From assembly GCA_035527715.1 (NCBI GenBank), contig DATKZY010000239.1:1-62282 (forward strand): 62,282 nucleotides of DNA, in the 5' to 3' direction. The notes beneath the pieces were generated by a model. That model was not told the DNA's origin, did not search any database, and saw only the letters and a list, made by a program, of their open reading frames with translations. Source of the stretch: DSUN01 sp035527715. GTDB taxonomy: Bacteria > Planctomycetota > PUPC01 > DSUN01. Each line of letters begins with the position of its first letter. Position 1 is the first letter of the stretch. Below, piece by piece: positions 43,954 to 52,848 of the stretch. The position numbers and the translations under genes are program-made.

Positions 43954-45909
43954 TCAGCTCGTGGTCCTCAGCAGGCGCACGCCGTAAGGCGGCAGCTCGA
44001 ACGTGTCGGCCACGATGGCCCGTGCGAACAGGTCCTCGCAGGCATCCTGGAGGCGGACGGGCTGTTTCTGGGGGGTGAGGTTGGTGAGGACGAGGATGCG
44101 GCCGCGGTCGCCCTGGCGGGAGGCCACTTCGACGCCTTTGGGCAGGTCGGCCACGCGGCGCAGGCGCAGGTCCTCGACGATGCCGCCCAGGAAGTGGCGG
44201 AAGAAGCGCTCCTCGGGCACGGTGCCCACGTACCACGCCCTCCCCTTGCCGTAGTCGTGGACGGTGACGGCTGGGGAGCCGGCGTAGAAGTCGCGCAGGT
44301 ACCTCGCCGCCTGCTGAGCGCCCTCGAGGCGCGGGAGGTCGCACCACAGGCTCACCTTGAACCGCGCGCCGTCGTGGAGCTCGATGGCGTTCGTGTCCTG
44401 GCCGACGGCATCGTAGTCCTCGACCACGATGCCGAGGGTGCGCGCCAGCGGCCCGGGCAGCGGCTCCTCGCGGGCGATGTTGTGCTCGTTCTTGACCCCG
44501 GTGCGCGCGCTGACGACCAGGTGGCCGCCGTCGGCGACGTAGCGGTCGAGTCGGGCCGCCAGGGCGTCGTCGAGGAGATACAGCGGCGGGCAGATGACCA
44601 GTTTGTAGCCGCCGAGGTCGGCGTCCGTGCCCAACACGTCGGCTCCCACGCCGAGGCGATGGAGGCCCTGGTGGTAGCGTTCGAGCCAGAGCCGGTAGGT
44701 GAAGCCGGCCACCTGGGGCTGAATCTGGAGCGCCCAGATCTGGTCGTAGGAGTAGAGGATGGCCACGTCGTTGCCCGGGGTGGTGCCTTCGAGCTCGGGG
44801 CCGACCTGGCGGAACTCCCTGCCGAGCTGGGCCACCTCGCGGTAGCGGCGGCCGGGCACGGCGTCGTGGTTCAGGATGCCCTGCCAAAACTGCTCGGTGC
44901 CCGAGCGACAGCTCCGCCAGCGGAAGAAGACAATGGCGTCGGCCCCGTGGCCGACCGCTTGCCAGGCCCAGGCCCGGACCTGGCCCGGGCGGGGAATGGG
45001 TCCCATCGTGTTCCAGCCCGCGTGGCCGCACTTCTCCTCCATCACCCAGAAGTTCTCGCCCTGGATGCCGCGCATCACGTCGTGGGGCAAGGCCGCCGAG
45101 CCGCTGGGATAGTTGTCCCACGACACGAAATCGAGGTCCTTCGCCAGGTCGTAGTAGTTCACCGCATCGTGCAGGCCCATGAAGTTGTGGGTGACGAAGT
45201 GCTCGGGGCAGTGCTTCCGCAGGATCTCGACCTGCTCGCGCTGGAAGGCCACCGTGGTGTGCGAGGCGAAGCGGTAGTAGTCGAGGAGCAGCGAGGGGTT
45301 GTGCGCCATCGAGCCGCACGTGGTGCGCCAGGGGAGCGGCACCTGTGCCCAGGCGGAGTACTCCTGGCTCCAGAAGGCCGTGCCCCAGGTGCGGTTCAGG
45401 GCGTCGAGGTCGCCATACTTGCGCTGGAGCCACTCGCGGAACGCCTGGGCGCACGCTTCGCAGTAGCAGCGGTTCCCGGAGAACTCGTTGTCGGTCTGCC
45501 AGCCGATCACGGTGGGGTGGCTGGCATAGTGCCCGGCCATGGCCGTGGTGATGGCGCGCGAGTAGCGGCGGAACGTAGGGCTTGCCAGGCAGCGGTGCAG
45601 CCTGGCCCCGAAGCCCAGCCGATTCCGCAAGTCGTCCATCGGCAGAATGTCGGGGTGCTTCTCGATCAACCAGGCGGGGGGCGCGGCGGTGGGCGTGCCC
45701 AGGACGGCTCGGATGCCGTGCTCGGCGAGAACGCCCAGCGCGCGGTCGAGCCAGGCGAACTGGTAGTCGCCCTCTCGCGGCTCCAGCCTCGACCAGGCGA
45801 ATTCGGCCACGCGGACGACGCTGATCCCGGCCTCCTGCATCAGCTTCGCGTCCACCGGCCACCGGGCCTCCTCCCAGTGCTCCGGATAATAGTCCACACC
45901 GAGAATCAT
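43954..45909 (-). CDS. GH42 beta-galactosidase
   Basis: 651 residues. The start MILGVDYYPEHWEEARWPVD and RVAEFAWSRLEPREG are typical of family GH42, which hydrolyses terminal beta-galactosides. Glu142 in QTDNEFSGNRCYC is the likely acid/base and Glu291 in FWVMEEKCGHAG the likely nucleophile; the extra Cys in NRCYCEACAQ fit the zinc site of the trimeric enzymes. The trimerisation domain (about 390-600) and the beta C-domain follow. There is no signal peptide, so it acts in the cytoplasm. It is the first gene of the minus-strand unit leading to ahbA-ahbB. Confidence 0.93.
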   Translation of the reverse strand: MILGVDYYPEHWEEARWPVDAKLMQEAGISVVRVAEFAWSRLEPREGDYQFAWLDRALGVLAEHGIRAVLGTPTAAPPAWLIEKHPDILPMDDLRNRLGFGARLHRCLASPTFRRYSRAITTAMAGHYASHPTVIGWQTDNEFSGNRCYCEACAQAFREWLQRKYGDLDALNRTWGTAFWSQEYSAWAQVPLPWRTTCGSMAHNPSLLLDYYRFASHTTVAFQREQVEILRKHCPEHFVTHNFMGLHDAVNYYDLAKDLDFVSWDNYPSGSAALPHDVMRGIQGENFWVMEEKCGHAGWNTMGPIPRPGQVRAWAWQAVGHGADAIVFFRWRSCRSGTEQFWQGILNHDAVPGRRYREVAQLGREFRQVGPELEGTTPGNDVAILYSYDQIWALQIQPQVAGFTYRLWLERYHQGLHRLGVGADVLGTDADLGGYKLVICPPLYLLDDALAARLDRYVADGGHLVVSARTGVKNEHNIAREEPLPGPLARTLGIVVEDYDAVGQDTNAIELHDGARFKVSLWCDLPRLEGAQQAARYLRDFYAGSPAVTVHDYGKGRAWYVGTVPEERFFRHFLGGIVEDLRLRRVADLPKGVEVASRQGDRGRILVLTNLTPQKQPVRLQDACEDLFARAIVADTFELPPYGVRLLRTTS

Positions 45910-45972
45910 GCAGTGCTCCTGTGTTGTGGCCGCGAGGCCCTTCGCTCGGGCCCCGCCCGGACGGCTCCCTGT

Positions 45973-46000
45973 ATTGTATCCGCATGCACACTTCCTGCAA
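45973..46000 (-). promoter_or_regulatory. Promoter of the GH42-ahb unit
   Basis: TTGCAG (46,000-45,995), 16 bases, TACAAT (45,978-45,973), 64 bases before the GH42 start codon. The divergent gap 45,910-46,423 holds this promoter and the next one; no gene or strong hairpin is seen between them. Confidence 0.7.
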
Positions 46001-46325
46001 GTCCGATCTCGGCGCCGCGAAGCCGGCGCGCAGAGGAGTCCCGCTATCTCTTACCGGAACGCCCTGCGGGTGCTTCGCACAAAAGACAGCGGGTGTCTTC
46101 TCCCCTCCCCTGCGCCGGAGGCGAAGGCCGGCGGCCGTCGCCACGCCGGCGGCCACGCGCTGCCCTCGGCGCAGGCGCGCGCAGGCGAGGCCCGCGCCGC
46201 CGCGCGGGGACCCGTCCCGCGCCGGCCTCTTCAGCCGAGACGCTGTGCGGCCCGGCCCCCGCCTCGCCGCAGGTCGTTGCCACTGCGTGACTTGCGAATC
46301 TTCGCACGGCAAGGCACATCAGGTA

Positions 46326-46354
46326 TTGACCTGTCCCGCCTCCGGCGCTACAAT
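46326..46354 (+). promoter_or_regulatory. Promoter of the pilus/secretion ATPase gene
   Basis: TTGACC (46,326-46,331), 17 bases, TACAAT (46,349-46,354), about 70 bases before the ATG. Confidence 0.65.
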
Positions 46355-46423
46355 GGGGCGCAGCCGTCGAGCACCCGGCACTCGGCACATGGGGCGTCTT
46401 GGCCCCGTTCCAGGCGAGCACCA

Positions 46424-48139
46424 ATGGCCCACCGCAGGAAGCTCCTGGGCGCGATTCTCACTGAGTTGGGGGCTGTGTCCCACACCCAGCTCCAGGAAGC
46501 TCTTGAACTCCAGAAAGAGTCGAGCGTCCGCATCGGCGACGCCTTGCTCACGCTGAAGCACTGCACGCCGGCCGACATCGCGAGAGCGCTGTCCATGCAG
46601 TTCGGCAGGCGGGTGGTGGACCCCCGGACTCTCGACATCCCGCAGGAGGCGCTGGGCGCCGTGCCCAAGGCCATGGCGCGCGAGCACCACCTGGTCCCCA
46701 TCGCGCGGCAGGACGGACGCCTGACCGTGGCCGTGGCGGACCCGCTCGACCTGTATGCCCTGGACCACTTGCGGTTCGCGACGAACTGCGACATCGAGTA
46801 CGTGATCGCGGCGAGCGACGCCATCGAGGAAGCGATCAAGCAGAAATACGAGGTCGGCGACGACACGGTGGACAACATGCTCCAGGAGTTCACCGAGAGC
46901 AACATCGACTTCGCCGACGCAAACGCCACCGAGTTGCAGGAGGGGGACAGCCCGGACGACGCGCCGGTGATTCGCCTCGTCACGCTGATCATCACCGAGG
47001 CCCTCCGCTCGCGCGCGAGCGACATTCACATCGAGCCGATGATGAACCGCTTGCGCATCCGGTACCGTGTGGACGGCGTGTGCTTCGAGGTGGAGAACCC
47101 GCCGAAGAGCCTGCAGGGCTCGATCATCTCGCGTATCAAGATTATGGCGGACATGGACGTGGCGGAGCGGCGGCGGCCGCAGGACGGCCGCATCCGCATG
47201 AAGCTGCTGGGGCGCGACATCGACCTCCGCGTCTCCGCCCTCCCCGCCAGCCACGGGCCCAGCTTGGTCCTGCGTATCCTCGACAAGCAGTCGGTGCTCC
47301 TCGGCGTGCAGGACCTGGGGTTCGGCGACGACGACTACCGGCGGTTCAAGAACATCATCAAGCGGCCCAACGGCATCGTGCTGGTCACCGGCCCCACAGG
47401 GTCGGGCAAGACGACGACGCTCTACGCCGCTCTCAACGAGCTGAACACGCCGGACCGCAAGATCATCACGGCGGAGGACCCCGTGGAGTACAGCATCGCG
47501 GGGATCAACCAGTCGGAGGTCCGCGAGCCGATCGGGATGACGTTCGGGCGGATCCTGCGCGCCATGCTGCGTCAGGCCCCCAACGTGATTCTGGTGGGCG
47601 AAATCCGCGACAAGGAGACCGCGGAAATCGCCATCCAGGCGGCCCTCACGGGCCACCTCGTCTTCTCCACGCTCCACACGAACGACGCCCCCTCGGCCAT
47701 CGCGCGTCTCATCGACATCGGCGTCCAGCCCTTCCTCGTCTCGTCCTCCGTCCAGGCCATCATGGCTCAGCGGCTCATCCGCCGCATCTGCAGCACCTGC
47801 AAGGAGCCCTACGAGCCGAAGCCGCACGAGCTGCGGCTGGTCGGCCTGACCCAGGAGGACGTGGCGCACGTGACCCTCTACAAGGGCACCGGCTGCGCCG
47901 AGTGCAGCCAGACCGGCTTCCGGGGCCGCGTCGGGATCTTCGAGCTGATGGAGATGGACGCCCAGATCCGCGACATGGCGTTCAACAAGGCCACCACCAA
48001 CCGCATCCGCGACCAGGCCGTGGCCTCCGGCATGCGCACCCTCCTTCACGACGGCGTGCGCAAAGTGCTCCAGGGAGTCACCACCATCGAAGAGGTGTTG
48101 AGCAACGTCGCCGGCGACGTGTTGGCCGAGTTCGCGTAG
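46424..48139 (+). CDS. GspE/PilB-family assembly ATPase (first copy)
   Basis: 571 residues. An MshEN-type N-terminal domain (LGAILTELGAVSHTQLQEAL, then the REHHLVPIARQDGRLTVAVA segment) precedes the ATPase core: SDIHIEP, Walker A GPTGSGKTTT, the Asp box ITAEDPVEY, Walker B ILVGEIRDKETAEIA and the His box STLHTND. The zinc-type Cys motif CSTCKEPYEP...CAECSQTG is present. It powers assembly of pilins or pseudopilins at the inner membrane. It starts the cluster, 204 bases before pilT. Confidence 0.92.
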   Translation: MAHRRKLLGAILTELGAVSHTQLQEALELQKESSVRIGDALLTLKHCTPADIARALSMQFGRRVVDPRTLDIPQEALGAVPKAMAREHHLVPIARQDGRLTVAVADPLDLYALDHLRFATNCDIEYVIAASDAIEEAIKQKYEVGDDTVDNMLQEFTESNIDFADANATELQEGDSPDDAPVIRLVTLIITEALRSRASDIHIEPMMNRLRIRYRVDGVCFEVENPPKSLQGSIISRIKIMADMDVAERRRPQDGRIRMKLLGRDIDLRVSALPASHGPSLVLRILDKQSVLLGVQDLGFGDDDYRRFKNIIKRPNGIVLVTGPTGSGKTTTLYAALNELNTPDRKIITAEDPVEYSIAGINQSEVREPIGMTFGRILRAMLRQAPNVILVGEIRDKETAEIAIQAALTGHLVFSTLHTNDAPSAIARLIDIGVQPFLVSSSVQAIMAQRLIRRICSTCKEPYEPKPHELRLVGLTQEDVAHVTLYKGTGCAECSQTGFRGRVGIFELMEMDAQIRDMAFNKATTNRIRDQAVASGMRTLLHDGVRKVLQGVTTIEEVLSNVAGDVLAEFA

Positions 48140-48343
48140 CCCCGCAACGCCGGGCGGCACACCGGCCGCTCCCGCACGGAGCGGCCGAAGGTAGAGAGAA
48201 GACCCGAGGCGGGGCACTCGCCGGCCCCACGCCCGGCTGCGTTGCGACGCGGGCCGGCATACGGCAGGAACTCGATGACAGGCAGGGTGCTCCGGCAACC
48301 GGGCCGATGCGTCACCCACCCCAACGGCTAACCTCACAGTCGG
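48140..48343. promoter_or_regulatory. Hairpin-containing gap before pilT
   Basis: A 10-bp stem CGGCCGCTCC/GGAGCGGCCG with a 5-base loop (48,163-48,187) lies 24 bases after the ATPase stop and may limit read-through. A GGGTG/CACCC pair encloses CCGG/CCGG further on (about 48,287-48,320). I looked for a cyclic-di-GMP riboswitch because of the pilus context and did not find its core motifs. Confidence 0.45.
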
Positions 48344-49429
48344 GTGCAAATCAGGATGCCCACCGAAGTCAACCGCTTGCTCCAATTCGTCGTGGACCGC
48401 GGGGCCTCCGACCTCCACATGTGCGTGGGGCGCCCGCCCACCGTGCGCCTCCACGGGCGCCTGCACAAGCTCGACACCTCGCCGCTGACGCCCGAGGACA
48501 CCGTGAGCTTCATGAAGGCCATCACCTCCGACCGCCTCCAACAGGAGCTCCAGGAGGTGGGCACCACGGACTTCGGCTTCGCCTTCCTCGACCAGGCCCG
48601 CTTCCGCGTGTGCGCCTACCACCAGAAGGGCCACATCGGCATCTCACTGCGCCTCATCCCCAACACGCTCATGACCTTCGAGCAGATCGGCCTCCCCCAC
48701 CACCTCAAGGAACTCCTCACCCGCCCACGCGGACTCATCCTCGTCACCGGCCCCACCGGCTCCGGCAAGACCACCACCCAGGCCACGATGGTGAACTTCA
48801 TCAACGAGAACATGGACCACCACATCGTCACCATCGAAGACCCCATCGAGTACTACCACGAGCACAAGAAGTCCATCATCACGCAACGCGAGATCGGCGT
48901 GGACGTGCCGAGCTTCAAGGAAGGCGTGCGGCGCGCCCTGCGTATGGACCCCGACGTGGTGCTCGTGGGCGAAATGCGCGACCTCGAGACCATGAGCGCC
49001 GCCATCACCGCCGCCGAAACCGGCCACATCGTCTTCGCCACCCTCCACACCACAGGCTCCGCGCGCACCGTCAACCGCATCATTGACGCCTACCCCACCA
49101 CCCAGCAGGGCATGGTCCGCGCTCAGCTCGCCGTCTCCATCCTCAGCGTCGTCTCCCAGGTCCTCCTCCCACGCGTCGGCGGAGCGGGGCGCGTCGCAGG
49201 CTTCGAAATCATGGCGATGACCGACGCCATCGCCAACCTCATCCGCGAGAACAAGGTCGAGCGCATCGACTCCGAAATCCAGACCGGGCGCTCAAAAGGC
49301 ATGGTCCTCCTCGACGACTTCCTGTTCTACGAGCTCTTCGCCAAAGGGATCATTGACTACAAGACGATGATCACCACCGCCCAACGCCCCGAGGACCTCC
49401 AGCGGAAGTACAAGGAGCGCAGCCAGTGA
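48344..49429 (+). CDS. pilT: PilT-type twitching/retraction ATPase
   Basis: 361 residues from GTG 48,344, or 357 from ATG 48,356. It has the PilT hallmarks: SDLHMCVGRPPTVRLHGRL at the start, Walker A GPTGSGKTTT, ITQREIGVDVPSFKEGVRRA, GEMRDLETM-type Walker B, ATLHTTGSA and the late AIRNLIR-like segment (IANLIRENK). PilT removes pilin subunits to retract type IV pili. It is flanked on both sides by GspE/PilB ATPases. Its last 4 bases overlap the next GTG start. Confidence 0.93.
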   Translation: MQIRMPTEVNRLLQFVVDRGASDLHMCVGRPPTVRLHGRLHKLDTSPLTPEDTVSFMKAITSDRLQQELQEVGTTDFGFAFLDQARFRVCAYHQKGHIGISLRLIPNTLMTFEQIGLPHHLKELLTRPRGLILVTGPTGSGKTTTQATMVNFINENMDHHIVTIEDPIEYYHEHKKSIITQREIGVDVPSFKEGVRRALRMDPDVVLVGEMRDLETMSAAITAAETGHIVFATLHTTGSARTVNRIIDAYPTTQQGMVRAQLAVSILSVVSQVLLPRVGGAGRVAGFEIMAMTDAIANLIRENKVERIDSEIQTGRSKGMVLLDDFLFYELFAKGIIDYKTMITTAQRPEDLQRKYKERSQ

Positions 49430-51189
49430 TCCCAGAGACCGAGACCCCACCCCGCCGCACCAGGCACCGCCGCAGCCGCAAGACCCTCGGCCAGATCCTC
49501 CGCGAAAAGGACTGGGTGCCTGACGCCCGAATCGAGGACTGCGCCGACGAGGCCAAGCGCGAGGGCAAGGTCATCGGCTCCGTCCTGGTCGCTCGCGAGT
49601 GCATCACCGAGGACCAACTCGTCCAGGCCCTCGCCGAGCAGGCCGGCATGGCCGTGGTGGACCTCGACGCCATCGAGGTCCCCAAGGACGTCATCGCCCG
49701 CGTCTCCGTCTCCATCGCCGAGGTGTACCGCATCGCCCCCGTGAAGTTCGAGGAGGGCGTGCTCACCGTGGCCATGGCCGACCCCCTCCAGGTCCAGGCG
49801 CTCGACGACTTGCGCTTCATGCTCAACTGCGACGTCGAGGGCGTCGTCGCCAGCGAAGCCGCCGTGGACCGCTCCATCAAGAAATTCTACGCCGGCCAGC
49901 GCGAGTCCGTCGAGCAGATCATCCAGGAAATCCAGGATTCGCGCGACGAGCTGACCTACGACATCCAGTACGGCCAGCAGACGACCTCCATTGACATCGA
50001 GCAGCTCCAGGAACTCGCCAACTCCATGCCCGTCGTCAAGCTCCTCAACCTCATCCTCATCCAGGCCATCAAGGACCAGTCGTCCGACATCCACTTCGAG
50101 CCCTTCGAGGACGAGTTCAAGGTCCGCTACCGCGTGGACGGCGTGCTCTACGAAATGATGCCCCCGCCCCGCCACCTCGCCCTCGCCATCACCAGCCGCA
50201 TCAAAGTCATGTCCAACCTCGACATCGCCGAGACGCGTCTGCCGCAGGACGGGCGCATCGAGCTCAACATGGGCCACAACCCCGTGGACCTGCGCATCTC
50301 CACCCTCCCGTGCATCTACGGCGAAAGCGTCGTCATGCGCGTCCTCGACCGCAGCGTCGTCGCTCTCGACCTCCAGCGCCTGGGCCTCCGCGAGGACGAG
50401 ATGCGCACCGTCAAGGGCCTCGTGGACAAGCCCCACGGCATCATCCTCGTCACCGGCCCCACAGGCTCCGGCAAGACCACCACCCTCTACTCCGCCCTCA
50501 ACTACGCCAACAAGATTGACATCAAGATCATCACCACCGAAGACCCCGTCGAATACGACCTCGAAGGCATCATGCAGGTCCAGATCAACGAGGACATCGG
50601 CGTCACCTTCGCCCGTTGCCTCCGCTCCATCCTGCGCCAGGACCCCGACAAGATCCTCGTCGGCGAAATCCGCGACCTCGAGACCGCCCAGATCGCCATC
50701 CAGGCCTCGCTGACCGGCCACGTCGTCCTCTCCACCCTCCACACCAACGACGCCCCCACCACCATCACCCGGATCGTGGACATCGGCGTCGAGCCCTACC
50801 TCCTGTGCGCCTGCCTCGAAGCCATCGTCGCCCAGCGCCTCGTCCGCACCATCTGTACCAACTGCAAGACCCCCTACGAGCCCTCGGCCGAGAGTCTCGC
50901 CAGCATCGACCTCACCACGGCCGACCTCGAGGGCAAGCAATTCTGCTACGGCAAGGGCTGCCAGCGCTGCAACAACACCGGCTACCGCGGGCGCATCGCC
51001 ATCTTCGAGATCATGATGATCAGCGACACCCTCCGCGAAATGATCATGGAACACGCGAGTGCCAACGCCATCCGCGCCGTCGCCCGGCAGGAAGGCATGC
51101 GCACCCTCCGCGAGAGCGGCATGCTCCACATCTACGACGGCATCACCACCATCGAAGAAGTCGTCCGCGAAACCCAGCTCATGGTGTAG
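49426..51189 (+). CDS. GspE/PilB-family assembly ATPase (second copy)
   Basis: 587 residues from a GTG overlapping the pilT stop (GTGA). A Lys/Arg-rich lead is followed by an MshEN-type domain (QALAEQAGMAVVDLDAIEVP) and the full ATPase core: SDIHFEPFEDEFKVRYRVDG, GPTGSGKTTT, ITTEDPVEYDLEG, LVGEIRDLETAQIA, STLHTND, and the CTNCKTPYEP...CQRCNNTG zinc motif. It is about as diverged from the first copy as separate PilB and GspE proteins are. Coupling to pilT suggests that this copy is the extension motor opposed to PilT. Confidence 0.92.
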   Translation: MIPETETPPRRTRHRRSRKTLGQILREKDWVPDARIEDCADEAKREGKVIGSVLVARECITEDQLVQALAEQAGMAVVDLDAIEVPKDVIARVSVSIAEVYRIAPVKFEEGVLTVAMADPLQVQALDDLRFMLNCDVEGVVASEAAVDRSIKKFYAGQRESVEQIIQEIQDSRDELTYDIQYGQQTTSIDIEQLQELANSMPVVKLLNLILIQAIKDQSSDIHFEPFEDEFKVRYRVDGVLYEMMPPPRHLALAITSRIKVMSNLDIAETRLPQDGRIELNMGHNPVDLRISTLPCIYGESVVMRVLDRSVVALDLQRLGLREDEMRTVKGLVDKPHGIILVTGPTGSGKTTTLYSALNYANKIDIKIITTEDPVEYDLEGIMQVQINEDIGVTFARCLRSILRQDPDKILVGEIRDLETAQIAIQASLTGHVVLSTLHTNDAPTTITRIVDIGVEPYLLCACLEAIVAQRLVRTICTNCKTPYEPSAESLASIDLTTADLEGKQFCYGKGCQRCNNTGYRGRIAIFEIMMISDTLREMIMEHASANAIRAVARQEGMRTLRESGMLHIYDGITTIEEVVRETQLMV

Positions 51190-51311
51190 AGCGGACTCCC
51201 ACGCCCAGCGGTCCCATCGGTCCCATACGTCCCATGCCTCCTATCGCCTCGGGCGCCGCCGGGACGCGCACGGGCGGCGACGGCGGGCGGCCGACTGCCT
51301 CGCTTTCTGCC

Positions 51312-51339
51312 TTGACATTCGGGGGCGAGTCGGTACAAT
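51312..51339 (+). promoter_or_regulatory. Promoter of the PilC/GspF gene
   Basis: TTGACA (51,312-51,317), 16 bases, TACAAT (51,334-51,339), 57 bases before the ATG, in the 207-base gap after the second ATPase gene. Confidence 0.8.
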
Positions 51340-51396
51340 CAGACGGGAGGGGAAGACGCCGACGGTCCGGGCAGCGCGTTCCCGAAGGAGCAGGCC

Positions 51397-52638
51397 ATGC
51401 CTATCTTTGCGTATGAGGCGCTCGACAGCCAGGGCCAGGTAATCCACGGCGAGATCGAGGCCGGCTCGAGCGAAGAGGCGATCGTCAAGATCCGCGGCAA
51501 GAGCTATTTCCCGACGAATGTGAAGGAGAAGAGCGTCAAGAAGACGCGCGGCGCCGCGGCCGGCCCGCGCAAGAAGAAGAAGACGCTCGCCTTCGGCAAG
51601 GTGAAGTCGAAGCAGCTCGCGACCTTCACGCGGCAGCTCTCGACGCTGGTGGACGCCGGGCTGCCGATCGTGCGGAGCCTGAAGATCCTCGAGGAGCAGC
51701 AGAAGCCGGGCGTGCTGAAGAACCAGCTGAGCGATGTGGCGGAGGACGTCGAGGGCGGCTCGTCGCTCTCCGAGGCCCTGGCGAAGCATCCGAAGACGTT
51801 CGACAAGCTCTACGTGAACATGGTGCGTGCCGGCGAGGCCGGCGGCGTGCTGGACGCGATTCTCGAGCGTCTGGCGGCGTTCATGGAGAAGTCGCAGCGG
51901 CTAAAGAAACAAGTGGTTTCGGCCCTGATCTATCCCGCCGCGGTCATCACCGCCGCCGGCGGCATCCTGGCGGCCATCATGGTCCTGGTCGTGCCGAAGT
52001 TCGAGGAAATGTTCAAAGACATGCGCATGACCCTGCCGCAGATGACTCAGATGCTGATCGTGTTCAGCAACTGGATCCGGCACTGGTGGTTCCTCATCCC
52101 GCTGATTCCGTTCGGCGTCTTCGCCACGTTCAAGGTCGTGGGCGCCAACAAGACGGGGCGCTACATTCTCGACAAGGTGAAGCTGAAGATACCGCTGTTC
52201 GGGATGATCATCAGCAAGTCCGTCATCTCCCGCTTCGCGCGCACGCTGGGCACCCTGATCACCTCGGGCGTGCCCATCCTCGAGGCCCTGTCGATCGTCA
52301 AGGAGGCCACGGGCAACGCCGTGTTCTCCAACGCCCTCGGCCGGGTCCACGACAGCATCCGGGAGGGCGAGAACATCGCCGGCCCGCTTGCCCAGACGAA
52401 GGTCGTGGACGCCATGGTGCTGAACATGGTGGACGTCGGGGAGGAGACGGGCGAGCTGGACAAGATGCTCATCAAGGTGGCCGACACGTATGACGAGGAC
52501 GTGGACGCCCTGGTGAGCGGCATGATGAGCCTGATCGAGCCGTTGCTGATCATCACGCTCGGCTGCGCGGTCGGCTTCATCGTCATTGCCCTCTTCCTGC
52601 CGCTCATCTCGCTGATGCAGCAGCTTGGCGGAGGCTAG
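51397..52638 (+). CDS. PilC/GspF inner-membrane platform protein
   Basis: 413 residues. It begins MPIFAYEALDSQGQVIHGEI, has the Lys-rich linker (about 44-68), and two GspF domains, each with LATFTRQLSTLVDAGLPIVR- or ISRFARTLGTLITSGVPILE-type repeats. Three membrane segments lie at about 168-192, 225-245 and 382-405. This platform couples the cytoplasmic ATPases to pilin insertion. A strong terminator follows, so it is a single-gene transcript. Confidence 0.94.
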   Translation: MPIFAYEALDSQGQVIHGEIEAGSSEEAIVKIRGKSYFPTNVKEKSVKKTRGAAAGPRKKKKTLAFGKVKSKQLATFTRQLSTLVDAGLPIVRSLKILEEQQKPGVLKNQLSDVAEDVEGGSSLSEALAKHPKTFDKLYVNMVRAGEAGGVLDAILERLAAFMEKSQRLKKQVVSALIYPAAVITAAGGILAAIMVLVVPKFEEMFKDMRMTLPQMTQMLIVFSNWIRHWWFLIPLIPFGVFATFKVVGANKTGRYILDKVKLKIPLFGMIISKSVISRFARTLGTLITSGVPILEALSIVKEATGNAVFSNALGRVHDSIREGENIAGPLAQTKVVDAMVLNMVDVGEETGELDKMLIKVADTYDEDVDALVSGMMSLIEPLLIITLGCAVGFIVIALFLPLISLMQQLGGG

Positions 52639-52663
52639 CGATTCCCTTCGCCGCGACGCAACT

Positions 52664-52701
52664 CGGGCGCGGAACACCCCTGCGGTGTTCCGCGCCCGTT
52701 T
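52664..52701 (+). terminator. Terminator after PilC/GspF
   Basis: A perfect 15-bp stem, CGGGCGCGGAACACC with GGTGTTCCGCGCCCG around a 5-base loop, is followed by TTT, 26 bases after the stop codon. Confidence 0.75.
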
Positions 52702-52712
52702 GCCGTAAGCCC

Positions 52713-52740
52713 TTGACAGTCGAGGGCATCGGGGTAGAAT
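52713..52740 (+). promoter_or_regulatory. Promoter of the prepilin operon
   Basis: TTGACA (52,713-52,718), 16 bases, TAGAAT (52,735-52,740), directly after the terminator and 109 bases before the first prepilin start. Confidence 0.75.
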
Positions 52741-52848
52741 CTGTTGGAGAGGGGTGACCTCCCCGCCGAGCCTGCCCGCCCCGTCGCCCCGTGGCGCCGC
52801 GATGCAGGTTCCGTGTGCGCCGCCGAGGCGCCGAAGAGGACACGTAAC

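Noticed and set aside
45970..45981. ATTGTATCCG match to the CRISPR repeat near the GH42 start
   Set aside because: Explained by a TACAAT -10 box in the same context; no repeat-like extension or spacer structure.
45921..46556. 211-residue plus-strand frame in the divergent GH42-ATPase gap
   Set aside because: No ribosome binding site, no family resemblance, and it overlaps the promoter and the start of the ATPase gene in another frame.
48190..48343. Possible cyclic-di-GMP riboswitch before pilT
   Set aside because: The context is right, but the conserved GEMM core bases and tetraloop-receptor pattern are not present.
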